From: Anaerolineales bacterium
GTDB taxonomy: Bacteria; Chloroflexota; Anaerolineae; Anaerolineales; Villigracilaceae
NCBI GenBank assembly: GCA_020060625.1
Contig: JAGUZU010000100.1
Coordinates: 1 to 51,370, forward strand
Length of the DNA: 51,370 nt
Reading direction: 5' to 3'
In this document: piece by piece, positions 16,249-22,841 of the stretch
How the letters are laid out: each line of letters starts with the position of its first letter
Numbering within the stretch: the stretch's first letter is position 1
Made by a program: the position numbers and the translations under genes
The notes under the pieces: generated by a model
Databases searched by the model: none
The model's input: only the letters and a program-made list of their open reading frames with translations
What the model was told of the DNA's origin: nothing

Positions 16249-16499
16249 AACAACTGGTTTTCTTTGTTCTTCGTGATGGTAAAGATGTTTATGACCGCGC
16301 TTACGATCTTTTTGCTACGTCCGTTCAGGATATGCAATCGGGCTTATGGCAGTATGAAACTTTTGACGACCTGAAAGTTTTGGAGATGGCTCGATTGTTA
16401 TCTGAGGATTGTAAAGAGAAAACACGTGAAAAAGTTTTGTCTCGTCGTATTGATCGTGTTTTGCGGGATGCGGGTTTAGAAGTTCGGAGGAGATTATGA
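16245..16499 (+). CDS. Small helical prophage protein, unknown
   Basis: An 84-aa basic, largely helical protein (LLSEDCKEKTREKVLSRRID at its core). Its ATG overlaps the preceding stop as ATGA, with GGAGG 4 nt earlier, so it is translationally coupled. The next start again overlaps its stop. No motif was recognised. Its position between the membrane helix-turn-helix protein and the primase suggests a replication accessory role, which is inference only. Confidence 0.65.
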   Translation: MKQLVFFVLRDGKDVYDRAYDLFATSVQDMQSGLWQYETFDDLKVLEMARLLSEDCKEKTREKVLSRRIDRVLRDAGLEVRRRL

Positions 16500-16792
16500 C
16501 TTGGAAGATTGTGATTTCTTTTGAGGAGTGGAGAAAGCGTAATCCTGATCTTGAAAATTTGGTTGATTGTCCTCGATGTTTTGGATTTGGCGCAACAGTT
16601 GAGGACCATGTCGAATTACATTCATGTATCAGGTGTGAAGGTGAAGGACTGATCGAGGATTTATATTCTCTTTATCTGGATGATATTGAACATGATCTTC
16701 GCTTGGTTTTTGCTGTTTATCCTCCCAATAAAATGACGCCAGGGCTTAAAGAGTTTTTGCTTCGTTTCTATGTGGATGGGGTGTATCCATGA
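16496..16792 (+). CDS. Small zinc-ribbon protein (DnaJ-like CxxCxGxG pair)
   Basis: A 98-aa protein with two CxxCxGxG-type knuckles, CPRCFGFG (Cys25/28) and CIRCEGEG (Cys44/47), the spacing of half a DnaJ-type zinc finger. A helical C-terminus follows. It is coupled by 4-bp overlaps on both sides, with 16245-16499 upstream and the primase downstream. Such fingers mediate protein or DNA contacts; the partner here is probably a replication protein, by position only. Confidence 0.7.
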   Translation: MTWKIVISFEEWRKRNPDLENLVDCPRCFGFGATVEDHVELHSCIRCEGEGLIEDLYSLYLDDIEHDLRLVFAVYPPNKMTPGLKEFLLRFYVDGVYP

Positions 16793-17607
16793 CACAAGAT
16801 ATTTACATCGCTGCTTTGGATTGGTTGGGTCGGGGTTTTGATCTTTTGCCCATTCAGCCAGGCACGAAGAAAAAGGCTGCCGGGTTTGGTGTTTACTCAT
16901 CAAGGATTACTGATCAGTATTTTGCTGCTCAATATTTTCGTGACGCATCGATGCGCTGGAATTTGGGCGTTGTTGCTCCTGAAGGTACGATCATTTTGGA
17001 TTTTGATAACTGGGACACGTATCTTGATTGGGTCCGATTTGCGAAGCGTTTTGATGATTCGATGACCACATCGTATACGGAGGTTACTCCCCGCTATGGC
17101 GCCCATGTTTTTTTGTCGGGCGAGGTGCCGGATGGACTCAAATGTCGTGATGGTGTTGAGGTAAAGCATGATGTTGTTGTCGCTCCCTCGATTGTGGGTG
17201 GTGTGCGTTATGAATCATTGGGAGTAGAGACGCATATTTATCACGGGTCGCTCGATGCCGTCTTTTTTTTCCTTAGCCGTCCGTGTCCCGATTCTGCTGT
17301 TCAAGTTGTTTCGAAAATGCGTGATTATGATGGTGGAGCAATATCCAAGATAAAGGGATCTTTATCCATTGTCGAATTGATGAGGAAGTATTATCCTCGG
17401 ACCAAGCTCAAGCAGCGCGGCATATTTTATAATTCTCTTTGTCCGTTCCATGCCGAAAAGAATTCGTCCTTTTGGCTAAATTCACAACTGAATATATTTG
17501 GGTGTCACGCTTGCAAGGCGCGGGGTGACGTCATCAACTTTTACGCGCTTGCTAAAAACATCAACAATGACCAGGCAGTAAGAGAATTGATGACGTTTTA
17601 TGCTTGA
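16789..17607 (+). CDS. PrimPol-type primase with C-terminal CHC2 zinc finger
   Basis: A 272-aa protein. Residues 5-165 match the N-terminal bifunctional primase/polymerase domain: the opening ALDWLGRGFDLLPI...GTKKKA, an acidic ILDFDNWD metal site at 70-77, and a late VEVKHDVVVAPS segment. Residues 190-270 form a DnaG-like CHC2 finger with Cys218, His221, Cys239 and Cys242 (CPFH...CHAC). It would synthesise primers on single-stranded phage DNA. PrimPol joined to a CHC2 finger, next to a rolling-circle Rep, is not the usual inovirus set. The next gene overlaps by 8 bp. Confidence 0.85.
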   Translation: MTQDIYIAALDWLGRGFDLLPIQPGTKKKAAGFGVYSSRITDQYFAAQYFRDASMRWNLGVVAPEGTIILDFDNWDTYLDWVRFAKRFDDSMTTSYTEVTPRYGAHVFLSGEVPDGLKCRDGVEVKHDVVVAPSIVGGVRYESLGVETHIYHGSLDAVFFFLSRPCPDSAVQVVSKMRDYDGGAISKIKGSLSIVELMRKYYPRTKLKQRGIFYNSLCPFHAEKNSSFWLNSQLNIFGCHACKARGDVINFYALAKNINNDQAVRELMTFYA

Positions 17608-18721
17608 CGCTACCACGTGGACACCGCTTGATCGTTCTCGCCTCCAATTGCGCAATATGGAGGCGGATGATCGTTTAACTGTTAATCGGTTGATCCGTTG
17701 GCAGCGTCAATCTGTTGCGCGGTTGATTTTGCCAGGCGAGCGAGTTGCGAAGTGTTACAGGGTGCGGGTTCGTGAGCTCGTCGATGTGATGCGGTCGGCG
17801 AAGTTCAAACGCGCTCATTATGGTGGCTTGTTTACGTGTACATCTGTTTGGTCTTGTCCTGTGTGCGCTGCTAAGATCACAGAGAGGCGGCGTATTGAGT
17901 TGCAGCAGGCAATCGATAAATCTGACGGAATGGGGATTAAATACTTCATGGTGACGTGGACCTTGCAACATACGAAGCAGGATAGTTTGCGGGATGTGCG
18001 TGATGCTCTTGGTGTTGCGTTGCGTAAATTACGTGCGGGTCGTTGGTACCAGGGTTTTGCTGATCAGTGGGGCATTCTCGGCAACGTTACAGGTTCTGAA
18101 GTTACTTATGGATCTGAGTTCGGCTGGCATTATCATAAACATTCGATATATTTCACCAGGCAGGCTGTTACGGTCGCGGATCTCCGGACTATGCAGGGTG
18201 AGTTATCTTTGAAGTATCGCTTGATCTTGGAAAAAATGGGACGTTATGCACATCCGATCATTGGTGTCGATGTTCGCGCTGGTGATTCTGCGGTTGGTGA
18301 TTATGTTGCCAAGTATGGACAGCAGCAAGCTATATCGAATTGGTCTCTTGCTGCGGAACTTACAAAGGGCAGTAGTAAAAATGCCCTGGTTGGTAGTGAT
18401 CACTTCACCCCGTTTGAGTTGCTTGATCTTTATTTGTATCGTCACGATGATGGATCGTTGTTTCGGGAATATGCCCAGGTTATGAAAGGTCAACATCAAA
18501 TACGATGGTCTGCGGATTTGCGCAAGGAACTTGAGCTTGATCCTGAAATAACCGATGAAGAAATAGCATCTGTACAAGATGAGGATGGTTATCTTTTTGC
18601 TCAGATTACGATTCAGCAGTGGCGCAGGATTATTAAACGGGAAAAGCGGGCGCAGGTACTTGAAGTTGCATCGATGGGTGATGCGGATTTGTTTCAAAAA
18701 TTTTTGCAGTTAATAAGTTGA
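17600..18721 (+). CDS. Rolling-circle replication initiator (HUH Rep, Rep_1-like)
   Basis: A 373-aa Rep endonuclease, equivalent in role to filamentous phage pII, that would nick the double-strand origin and covalently hold the 5' end. It has an N-terminal zinc-like cluster (CTSVWSCPVC, 80-89), the metal-binding HUH segment WHYHKHSIYF (His177/179/181) and the catalytic-tyrosine motif GDYVAKYG (Tyr235, Tyr239). A Rep_1-type W..AAELTKGSSK tail follows. The start overlaps the primase by 8 bp. The probable origin is the structured region 19226-19294, 0.5 kb downstream. Confidence 0.88.
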   Translation: MLDATTWTPLDRSRLQLRNMEADDRLTVNRLIRWQRQSVARLILPGERVAKCYRVRVRELVDVMRSAKFKRAHYGGLFTCTSVWSCPVCAAKITERRRIELQQAIDKSDGMGIKYFMVTWTLQHTKQDSLRDVRDALGVALRKLRAGRWYQGFADQWGILGNVTGSEVTYGSEFGWHYHKHSIYFTRQAVTVADLRTMQGELSLKYRLILEKMGRYAHPIIGVDVRAGDSAVGDYVAKYGQQQAISNWSLAAELTKGSSKNALVGSDHFTPFELLDLYLYRHDDGSLFREYAQVMKGQHQIRWSADLRKELELDPEITDEEIASVQDEDGYLFAQITIQQWRRIIKREKRAQVLEVASMGDADLFQKFLQLIS

Positions 18722-18748
18722 AATTTAATGCAGAAGAGGACAGAAAAT

Positions 18749-19018
18749 ATGAAAATAAAAAATGTGAAAATAAAAATCAGTAAGGAACGAATCGAGAGGA
18801 TGATTATGGAACATGAATGGATCGAAAATTCTAAAGGTATGCTCTTGTGGGTTTGTACATGCGCCCGTTGCGGAGCGTTGCGCTATGGTTGGCGGTGGGG
18901 AAGAGTGATCGAATATACATACCCTGCCGAGCAAAGTGTGGACCTGGCTGCTTGCGGCGGTCATCAGTCCGTGTCATATCCCCTGCAATTATCACTTTTT
19001 GCAGATGTGCCGTTTTAA
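18749..19018 (+). CDS. Small prophage protein with Cys pair, unknown
   Basis: An 89-aa protein. The start at 18749 follows GAGGAC by eight bases; 18728 in the same frame is also possible, as is a Met further in at MEHEWIEN. It contains a CTCARCG knuckle and two later aromatic-rich strands. The ending SLFADVPF is typical of small phage proteins of unknown role. It is the last gene before the terminator at 19106-19149. Confidence 0.55.
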   Translation: MKIKNVKIKISKERIERMIMEHEWIENSKGMLLWVCTCARCGALRYGWRWGRVIEYTYPAEQSVDLAACGGHQSVSYPLQLSLFADVPF

Positions 19019-19105
19019 TTCTAATATTTGCCTTTGCTTGCAGGGTGCCTCCCTTAGTTCGTGTAGTCCATGTTGACCTGCCAGGGTGAGGGGGCGATAG
19101 CGGTG

Positions 19106-19149
19106 AAAAAAAAGACGGGTGGGTTTTGGTTTTCACCCGTCTTTTTTTT
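19106..19149. terminator. Strong bidirectional terminator of the replication module
   Basis: GACGGGTG and CACCCGTC form the stem core, flanked by an 8-base A-run and an 8-base T-run, so it should end transcription in both directions. It separates the replication genes from the non-coding region. Confidence 0.88.
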
Positions 19150-19581
19150 CACAATATTGGATGGGGCGGGTGAAAAATGTTTGGGTTGAAGATTAGGCTA
19201 CAGGTTTGATCAGGTTGTTTTTTGGGCGCGGAACGCGCGGCTCTACTTGGTATTAAGTATTAACGCGAAATTCGCGTCCCGCCACGTAGAAGCCCTACAA
19301 CATGCCTTTCTCGATTTTTTCATGTCGAGGTAGCGGTACTCCCCCTAGCGTCAAAATTTGACCTTAGAATTTTCGTTCTAAGATAGTTCGTATGTTCTAT
19401 TTTGGGGCATGAAGGGGGGATGTGGCAAAAAATGGTAAATTTTGAGGGTTGTAAAATTGGTCAATTTTTGATTGTCTGGACAAGTCTTGACCGAGAAATG
19501 AGACAAGGTTGTCCGAATAATAGTTTTTAGCGTAGAAAAATGCCTGGTGGAAAAGTTTTCGGATAATGTGATTTTTTACTG
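19150..19581. other. Prophage non-coding region, candidate replication origin
   Basis: The 430 bp between the terminator and the virion promoter hold no credible gene. They contain the nested hairpins at 19226-19294, a 7-bp hairpin at 19361-19381 (CTTAGAA/TTCTAAG) and an AT-rich tract from about 19390. In filamentous phages the corresponding intergenic region holds plus- and minus-strand origins and the packaging signal. Confidence 0.6.
19226..19294. other. Nested hairpins, possible double-strand origin
   Basis: A GCGCG-GAA-CGCGC hairpin (19226-19238) is followed by an outer stem pairing GGC.CTAC (19239-19246) with GTAG.GCC (19286-19294). Inside it are two more hairpins, TACTT-GGTATT-AAGTA (19244-19259) and ACGCGAA-A-TTCGCGT (19263-19277). 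An AT-rich loop in the TACTT hairpin is a candidate Rep nick site. Confidence 0.5.
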
Positions 19582-19610
19582 TTGACATATTAGAACTTTT
19601 TTGCTAAATT
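19582..19610 (+). promoter_or_regulatory. Strong sigma-70-type promoter of the virion module
   Basis: A perfect -35 TTGACA (19582-19587), a 17-bp spacer and a -10 TAAATT (19605-19610) lie in front of the ssDNA-binding-like and coat genes. It is the best promoter in the element. Confidence 0.8.
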
Positions 19611-19615
19611 ACATC

Positions 19616-19655
19616 CAGACACGATCCGCATCCCAGCGGTCGTGTCTGTTTTGTT
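19616..19655 (+). promoter_or_regulatory. Long leader hairpin with T-run (attenuator or packaging hairpin)
   Basis: CAGACACGA (19616-19624) pairs with TCGTGTCTG (19640-19648), and inside it CCGC pairs with GCGG around ATCCCA; TTTTGTT follows. It begins at the predicted transcription start. It could be an attenuator, an mRNA stabiliser or the single-stranded DNA packaging signal. Confidence 0.65.
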
Positions 19656-19767
19656 ATATCGGGGGTGTGGATCTGTCGGGGAGCCAATACGCGGACGTTC
19701 CGCTTTTGGGGTCCTCACCAGGGCAAGTGATGACCTACCTATTACGCCCAAAAAGGAGATCCAAAAA

Positions 19768-20058
19768 ATGCAAGTTTCTTTCACAGGTATTGTGCGTGAG
19801 ATCAAGGATTGGGAAACGGATAAGCAGGGAAATGTCTTGCCTCCGGAAAAGGTCACAACTCAGATCACGTTTCTGGATCGTGAAACTGGCGGAGATGTGG
19901 TTATTACTTTCCCTCACGATCATGGCTTTGTTGTTGGGCAGGATGTGCAGATCAAGAATGCTCTTGTGAAGCCTGTTCTGCGCAATTTCAAGTTGTCGTT
20001 GTATGCGCAGCCCAACAACACGCCTGTTCATCAAGTTGATGACAAATCGAAAAAGTAA
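19768..20058 (+). CDS. Probable ssDNA-binding protein (gpV-like position)
   Basis: A 96-aa soluble protein, mostly beta strands (QVSFTGIVREIKDWE...TQITFLDRETGGDVVITF), compatible with an OB fold, with a short charged tail. Its place directly upstream of the coat gene matches the ssDNA-binding gene V of filamentous phages. That protein coats the new single strands before export. The start is set by AAGGAGATCC. The fold call is by pattern and position, so confidence in function is moderate. Confidence 0.6.
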   Translation: MQVSFTGIVREIKDWETDKQGNVLPPEKVTTQITFLDRETGGDVVITFPHDHGFVVGQDVQIKNALVKPVLRNFKLSLYAQPNNTPVHQVDDKSKK

Positions 20059-20108
20059 CGCGTCCGCGGCGCGAACTTTAATCCTTATGAGAGGAGGTTA
20101 ACGCTACC

Positions 20109-20258
20109 ATGGCAGACCTTGTAACCTGGATGACGGATCTGTTCGCCGTAAGTCTCGGGACCGTCGGAACGACCACCGTTACGCTCGGCTTGATCCTGTC
20201 TTTCTCGCTCGTCGCCGGGCTTGTGATCAACATCTATCGGCGCGTCAAATCACGCTGA
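20109..20258 (+). CDS. Candidate major coat protein (Pf3-like, no signal peptide)
   Basis: A 49-aa protein, too short for routine gene calling. An acidic amphipathic N-terminus (MADLVTWMTDLF) leads to a Thr/Gly/Leu-rich membrane helix (about 18-41) and a basic C-terminus (YRRVKSR) that would contact DNA, the general plan of filamentous phage coat proteins. There is no signal peptide, as in the Pf3 coat. A strong GGAGG site precedes it and a 10-bp hairpin follows it. Counted GC is 85/150, against 67/171 in the next gene, consistent with codon optimisation for very high expression. Confidence 0.75.
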   Translation: MADLVTWMTDLFAVSLGTVGTTTVTLGLILSFSLVAGLVINIYRRVKSR

Positions 20259-20271
20259 TCATCACCAAGTA

Positions 20272-20301
20272 AATCGGCTGGGCGGAGACGTCCAGCCGAT
20301 T
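20272..20301 (+). terminator. Hairpin after the coat gene (partial terminator or processing stop)
   Basis: A perfect 10-bp stem (AATCGGCTGG with CCAGCCGATT) has a 10-nt loop but no T-run. In Ff phages a terminator after gene VIII sets the high coat level; this may be its counterpart. Confidence 0.65.
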
Positions 20302-20314
20302 CTGTGAGGATACT

Positions 20315-20485
20315 ATGGGAGAACTTATTCAACTTACCAACACAATTGTTGACACGATGAAGCATATCAATTATCACGGTATATCAATGTGGAACATTAT
20401 GCAGATCATAATTTGGTTCAATATTGTGGTTTGGACGTTGGTCAGATTTTTCTTTGGTCGAGTAGGGGGCGGGAGTGATGACTGA
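20315..20485 (+). CDS. Small membrane protein, virion module
   Basis: A 56-aa protein with one membrane helix (about residues 24-43, WNIMQIIIWFNIVVWTLV) after a polar N-terminus, and a Gly-rich C-terminus. GAGGA lies before the start and its stop overlaps the next start. It is probably a minor virion or assembly protein by position in the coat-adhesin block; no sequence family was recognised. Confidence 0.6.
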   Translation: MGELIQLTNTIVDTMKHINYHGISMWNIMQIIIWFNIVVWTLVRFFFGRVGGGSDD

Positions 20486-20669
20486 AGTTCAGACCATTAC
20501 GTTTGGGGGCGTGATGGTTTTGTTGATGTTGCGTCAGCCGATTATTGCCATTGCTTGGATATTATCGGTTGCATTGGGAGTGTTGCCGGATGAAATGCTT
20601 GTGCCAGGTATAGTGGCGTTGATTTTTATATCGCTGTTTCTGGTTTATAAGAGAGAGGCAGATAAGTAA
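20478..20669 (+). CDS. Small two-helix membrane protein, virion module
   Basis: A 63-aa protein with two hydrophobic segments (VMVLLMLRQPIIAIAWILSV and GIVALIFISLFLVY) and a basic end (KREADK). The ATG at 20478 (or a GTG at 20475) lies inside the 3' end of the previous gene, so the two are coupled. A minor coat or assembly role is inferred from context only. Confidence 0.6.
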   Translation: MTEVQTITFGGVMVLLMLRQPIIAIAWILSVALGVLPDEMLVPGIVALIFISLFLVYKREADK

Positions 20670-20670
20670 T

Positions 20671-20784
20671 ATGTCCGCAGTTATGTACTTGTTGAATGAG
20701 TTGGGAATTTTGTCAGCGATTCAGTTTTTGGTCACATCCATAATTGTCTTGATACTTGTGCTAATGGTGGTGCGGAGGTCATGA
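20671..20784 (+). CDS. Tiny membrane protein (pVII/pIX-like size)
   Basis: A 37-aa protein consisting of a short polar start, one membrane helix (FLVTSIIVLILVLMVV) and a basic RRS end. Its stop overlaps the adhesin start by 4 bp (ATGA). Size, hydrophobicity and position match the tiny tip proteins pVII/pIX of filamentous phages, though sequence alone cannot prove it. Confidence 0.55.
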   Translation: MSAVMYLLNELGILSAIQFLVTSIIVLILVLMVVRRS

Positions 20785-22007
20785 AGACGTCGTCTGCTGT
20801 GTTGTTGTTGGGCGCTTTGACAGTCGGGTTGATTGTTACGCCCAGGGCGGTTGGGGCGTATGAAGATTATCAGGAAGTTACATCAACTCCGGAAGCTACG
20901 ACAACGGTTACAGCTCCCCCTGCATATCAACCACAGATATTGTCCACGCAGGATCTTGGTGATTTAAGTTGTCCGCCGGATGGATCGAATCCTGTTGGGT
21001 GGGGAACGGTAACGCCATCGTCGGGGTGGAATTTGCTTTGTTCGCAGTGTGTGAGTCAATCGGAGTGGGCAACATCTACGCCTGCAGATACGGCTACTCC
21101 AAATCCGACTTATGTGTATCTTACGCAGGCGGCTTGTCAAACTGCTGCTCCGGGAGGAGAGCCGTGCATAACATCAACGCCGACGGTTACTCCTTTGTCA
21201 ACAACTACTATGACAAGTACTCCATCTTCAAATATAGTTTTTACAGGTGGTTCGCTTGTATCTACCGGTTCTGTTTATTTCAGTGATACTGCCGAATTCC
21301 AGCGTACTTGGTCTCGTGTTTTGACGTCTGATTTGGTTACGTTTAGTGGTTATGTTGGCATTCGTGATGCGTCTACAACTCGTTGGGATAATAGATTGGT
21401 GGATTTTCAAACTACTTATACTGGTTCCGGCTATGTTTATTGGAATGCTGATTTTGTTGAGAGCCATGAGAATGCTACATTAAATTCTGTGAGTTTGATT
21501 TTACATGATAATGATGGTGATGAAATCATAGATTTGATTAATAATCCTATTGGTAGCGCGTATCTAAGTTCTTCTGGCACAATTTTTTATAGGCTTTCTT
21601 ATAACTCTAAAAATCCTTTTATGTCGTATAGTATTCCAGCTGCTGAATTTACTGACAATGGGACAGTTATATCAAATGTGCCTTTTGAGCCTACTCCTAC
21701 GCCTACGGTTACACCAACTGCCAGTCCATTAGGTTATTGTCAGTCAGTCAGTAATGTTGAAAGTGGATTTTCTTGGTCGGGTATTACGTATGGAGAAACT
21801 TATTGTCAGGATATAGGTCCTTATGGAGGCTTTGATTTCAATGGTTTGACTGCGAATCCGATTGGAGCATTTCCCTGGATTGCTCATCTCTGTCTTCAGG
21901 ATGTCTCTTTTGGCAATGCTGTGATTTTCGATGTCGAAATATCGCTCGAAGTGGTGCTTTATATTCTTGGTATTGTTGCGATCATTCGAAATCTATTTGT
22001 ATCGTGA
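20781..22007 (+). CDS. pIII-like adsorption/minor coat protein
   Basis: A 408-aa secreted, anchored protein: N-terminal signal peptide (about 1-26, LLLGALTVGLIVTPRAVGA), Thr/Pro-rich linkers (about 35-50, 130-150, 305-317) that separate globular blocks, and a C-terminal membrane helix (about 385-405, VVLYILGIVAII) with a short tail. This is the layout of the receptor-binding and virion-release protein pIII. The globular parts are Cys-containing and match no family known to me, as expected for a host-range protein. It lies between a tiny membrane gene and the pI-type ATPase, as in inoviruses. Confidence 0.8.
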   Translation: MKTSSAVLLLGALTVGLIVTPRAVGAYEDYQEVTSTPEATTTVTAPPAYQPQILSTQDLGDLSCPPDGSNPVGWGTVTPSSGWNLLCSQCVSQSEWATSTPADTATPNPTYVYLTQAACQTAAPGGEPCITSTPTVTPLSTTTMTSTPSSNIVFTGGSLVSTGSVYFSDTAEFQRTWSRVLTSDLVTFSGYVGIRDASTTRWDNRLVDFQTTYTGSGYVYWNADFVESHENATLNSVSLILHDNDGDEIIDLINNPIGSAYLSSSGTIFYRLSYNSKNPFMSYSIPAAEFTDNGTVISNVPFEPTPTPTVTPTASPLGYCQSVSNVESGFSWSGITYGETYCQDIGPYGGFDFNGLTANPIGAFPWIAHLCLQDVSFGNAVIFDVEISLEVVLYILGIVAIIRNLFVS

Positions 22008-22016
22008 GGATAAACA

Positions 22017-22115
22017 ATGGAACCTTGGTTTAATGTTACTTTGACTGTTCCTATGGGATTGGCTACTGTGTTTGGTGTGGCGTTTTTGGTTTATGCAATA
22101 AAGTCAGTCCTATGA
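22017..22115 (+). CDS. Tiny membrane protein between adhesin and pI
   Basis: A 32-aa protein with one membrane helix (VPMGLATVFGVAFLVYAI) and a basic end (KSVL). GAGGA lies upstream and the stop overlaps the Zot start (ATGA). It occupies the slot of pVI in filamentous phages, between pIII and pI, but is much shorter than pVI. Confidence 0.55.
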   Translation: MEPWFNVTLTVPMGLATVFGVAFLVYAIKSVL

Positions 22116-22834
22116 TTTTGTACGATGATGGCTTTTTTGCCGAACTTGATGATTGTTATATGGTGTATATCACCGGACGTTTGGGATCTGGTAAAACACT
22201 GTTTGCGGTTGAAATTGCTGAACGATATTTGAAGAAGGGTTACAAGTTGATCAGTCAGATCAATTGTATTTGGAACGATGATCCTGCTACTATGCAGATG
22301 GATGAATTCGGTAGGCGGAAGGTGGTAGCTATCTTCGATGAACTTGGTCTTTATTTTCGGACGCAGAAAAGCGCCGGGGCAATTTCTTCGTTTGCTCGAA
22401 AACAGCAGACTTATCTTATATTTTCGGGACGTAAAGCCCCGCATGATGATCTGTGTGAATTAACTGTGCAGTTATGGTTTGACTTTTTCAAGTGGTTTCT
22501 GATTCCGATCAAATTGTGGAGATATGACAAAATCAATGGGCGAAAATCGTATCATGGTTACATTATCCAAACTGCGTGGTGGGAGCATTTTGGCGTTTAT
22601 GACACGCTCGATCCGGGGGACTTTCCGGAGGATATTGTCAATACGTTTAAGACGTGGACAAAGGAATATTTCCAGAAGTACAAACGCAAATACGAGATAC
22701 GAGATGTGGAGAGCGGAAGGGGGGATGACATCTCCGAACTTGGTAACGACATTGCTTCATCTGCTCGGAAAATGGGAGAAGCGGCAGAAAAGTTTGCGTC
22801 CGTTCCTCGGGGTAAAAAGTGGTGGGGGAGCTAA
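22112..22834 (+). CDS. Zot/pI-family assembly ATPase
   Basis: A 240-aa ATPase of the Zonula occludens toxin family, the motor that extrudes filamentous virions through the inner membrane. Walker A GRLGSGKT lies at 22-29, Walker B VVAIFDE at 71-77 and a conserved FARKQQT sensor-like segment at about 94-100. Unlike Ff pI it has no membrane helix or external domain of its own. These appear in the next gene, whose frame overlaps the end of this one. The start is coupled to the 32-aa gene. This is the strongest single marker of the element as an inovirus. Confidence 0.88.
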   Translation: MILYDDGFFAELDDCYMVYITGRLGSGKTLFAVEIAERYLKKGYKLISQINCIWNDDPATMQMDEFGRRKVVAIFDELGLYFRTQKSAGAISSFARKQQTYLIFSGRKAPHDDLCELTVQLWFDFFKWFLIPIKLWRYDKINGRKSYHGYIIQTAWWEHFGVYDTLDPGDFPEDIVNTFKTWTKEYFQKYKRKYEIRDVESGRGDDISELGNDIASSARKMGEAAEKFASVPRGKKWWGS

Positions 22835-22841
22835 TTACCTT

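Noticed and set aside
22524-22841. An independent gene starting at 22524 in the frame of the DPBB-like protein
   Set aside because: This part overlaps the Zot ATPase and has composition of an out-of-frame shadow; only the part from 22842 or 22857 shows membrane and domain features.
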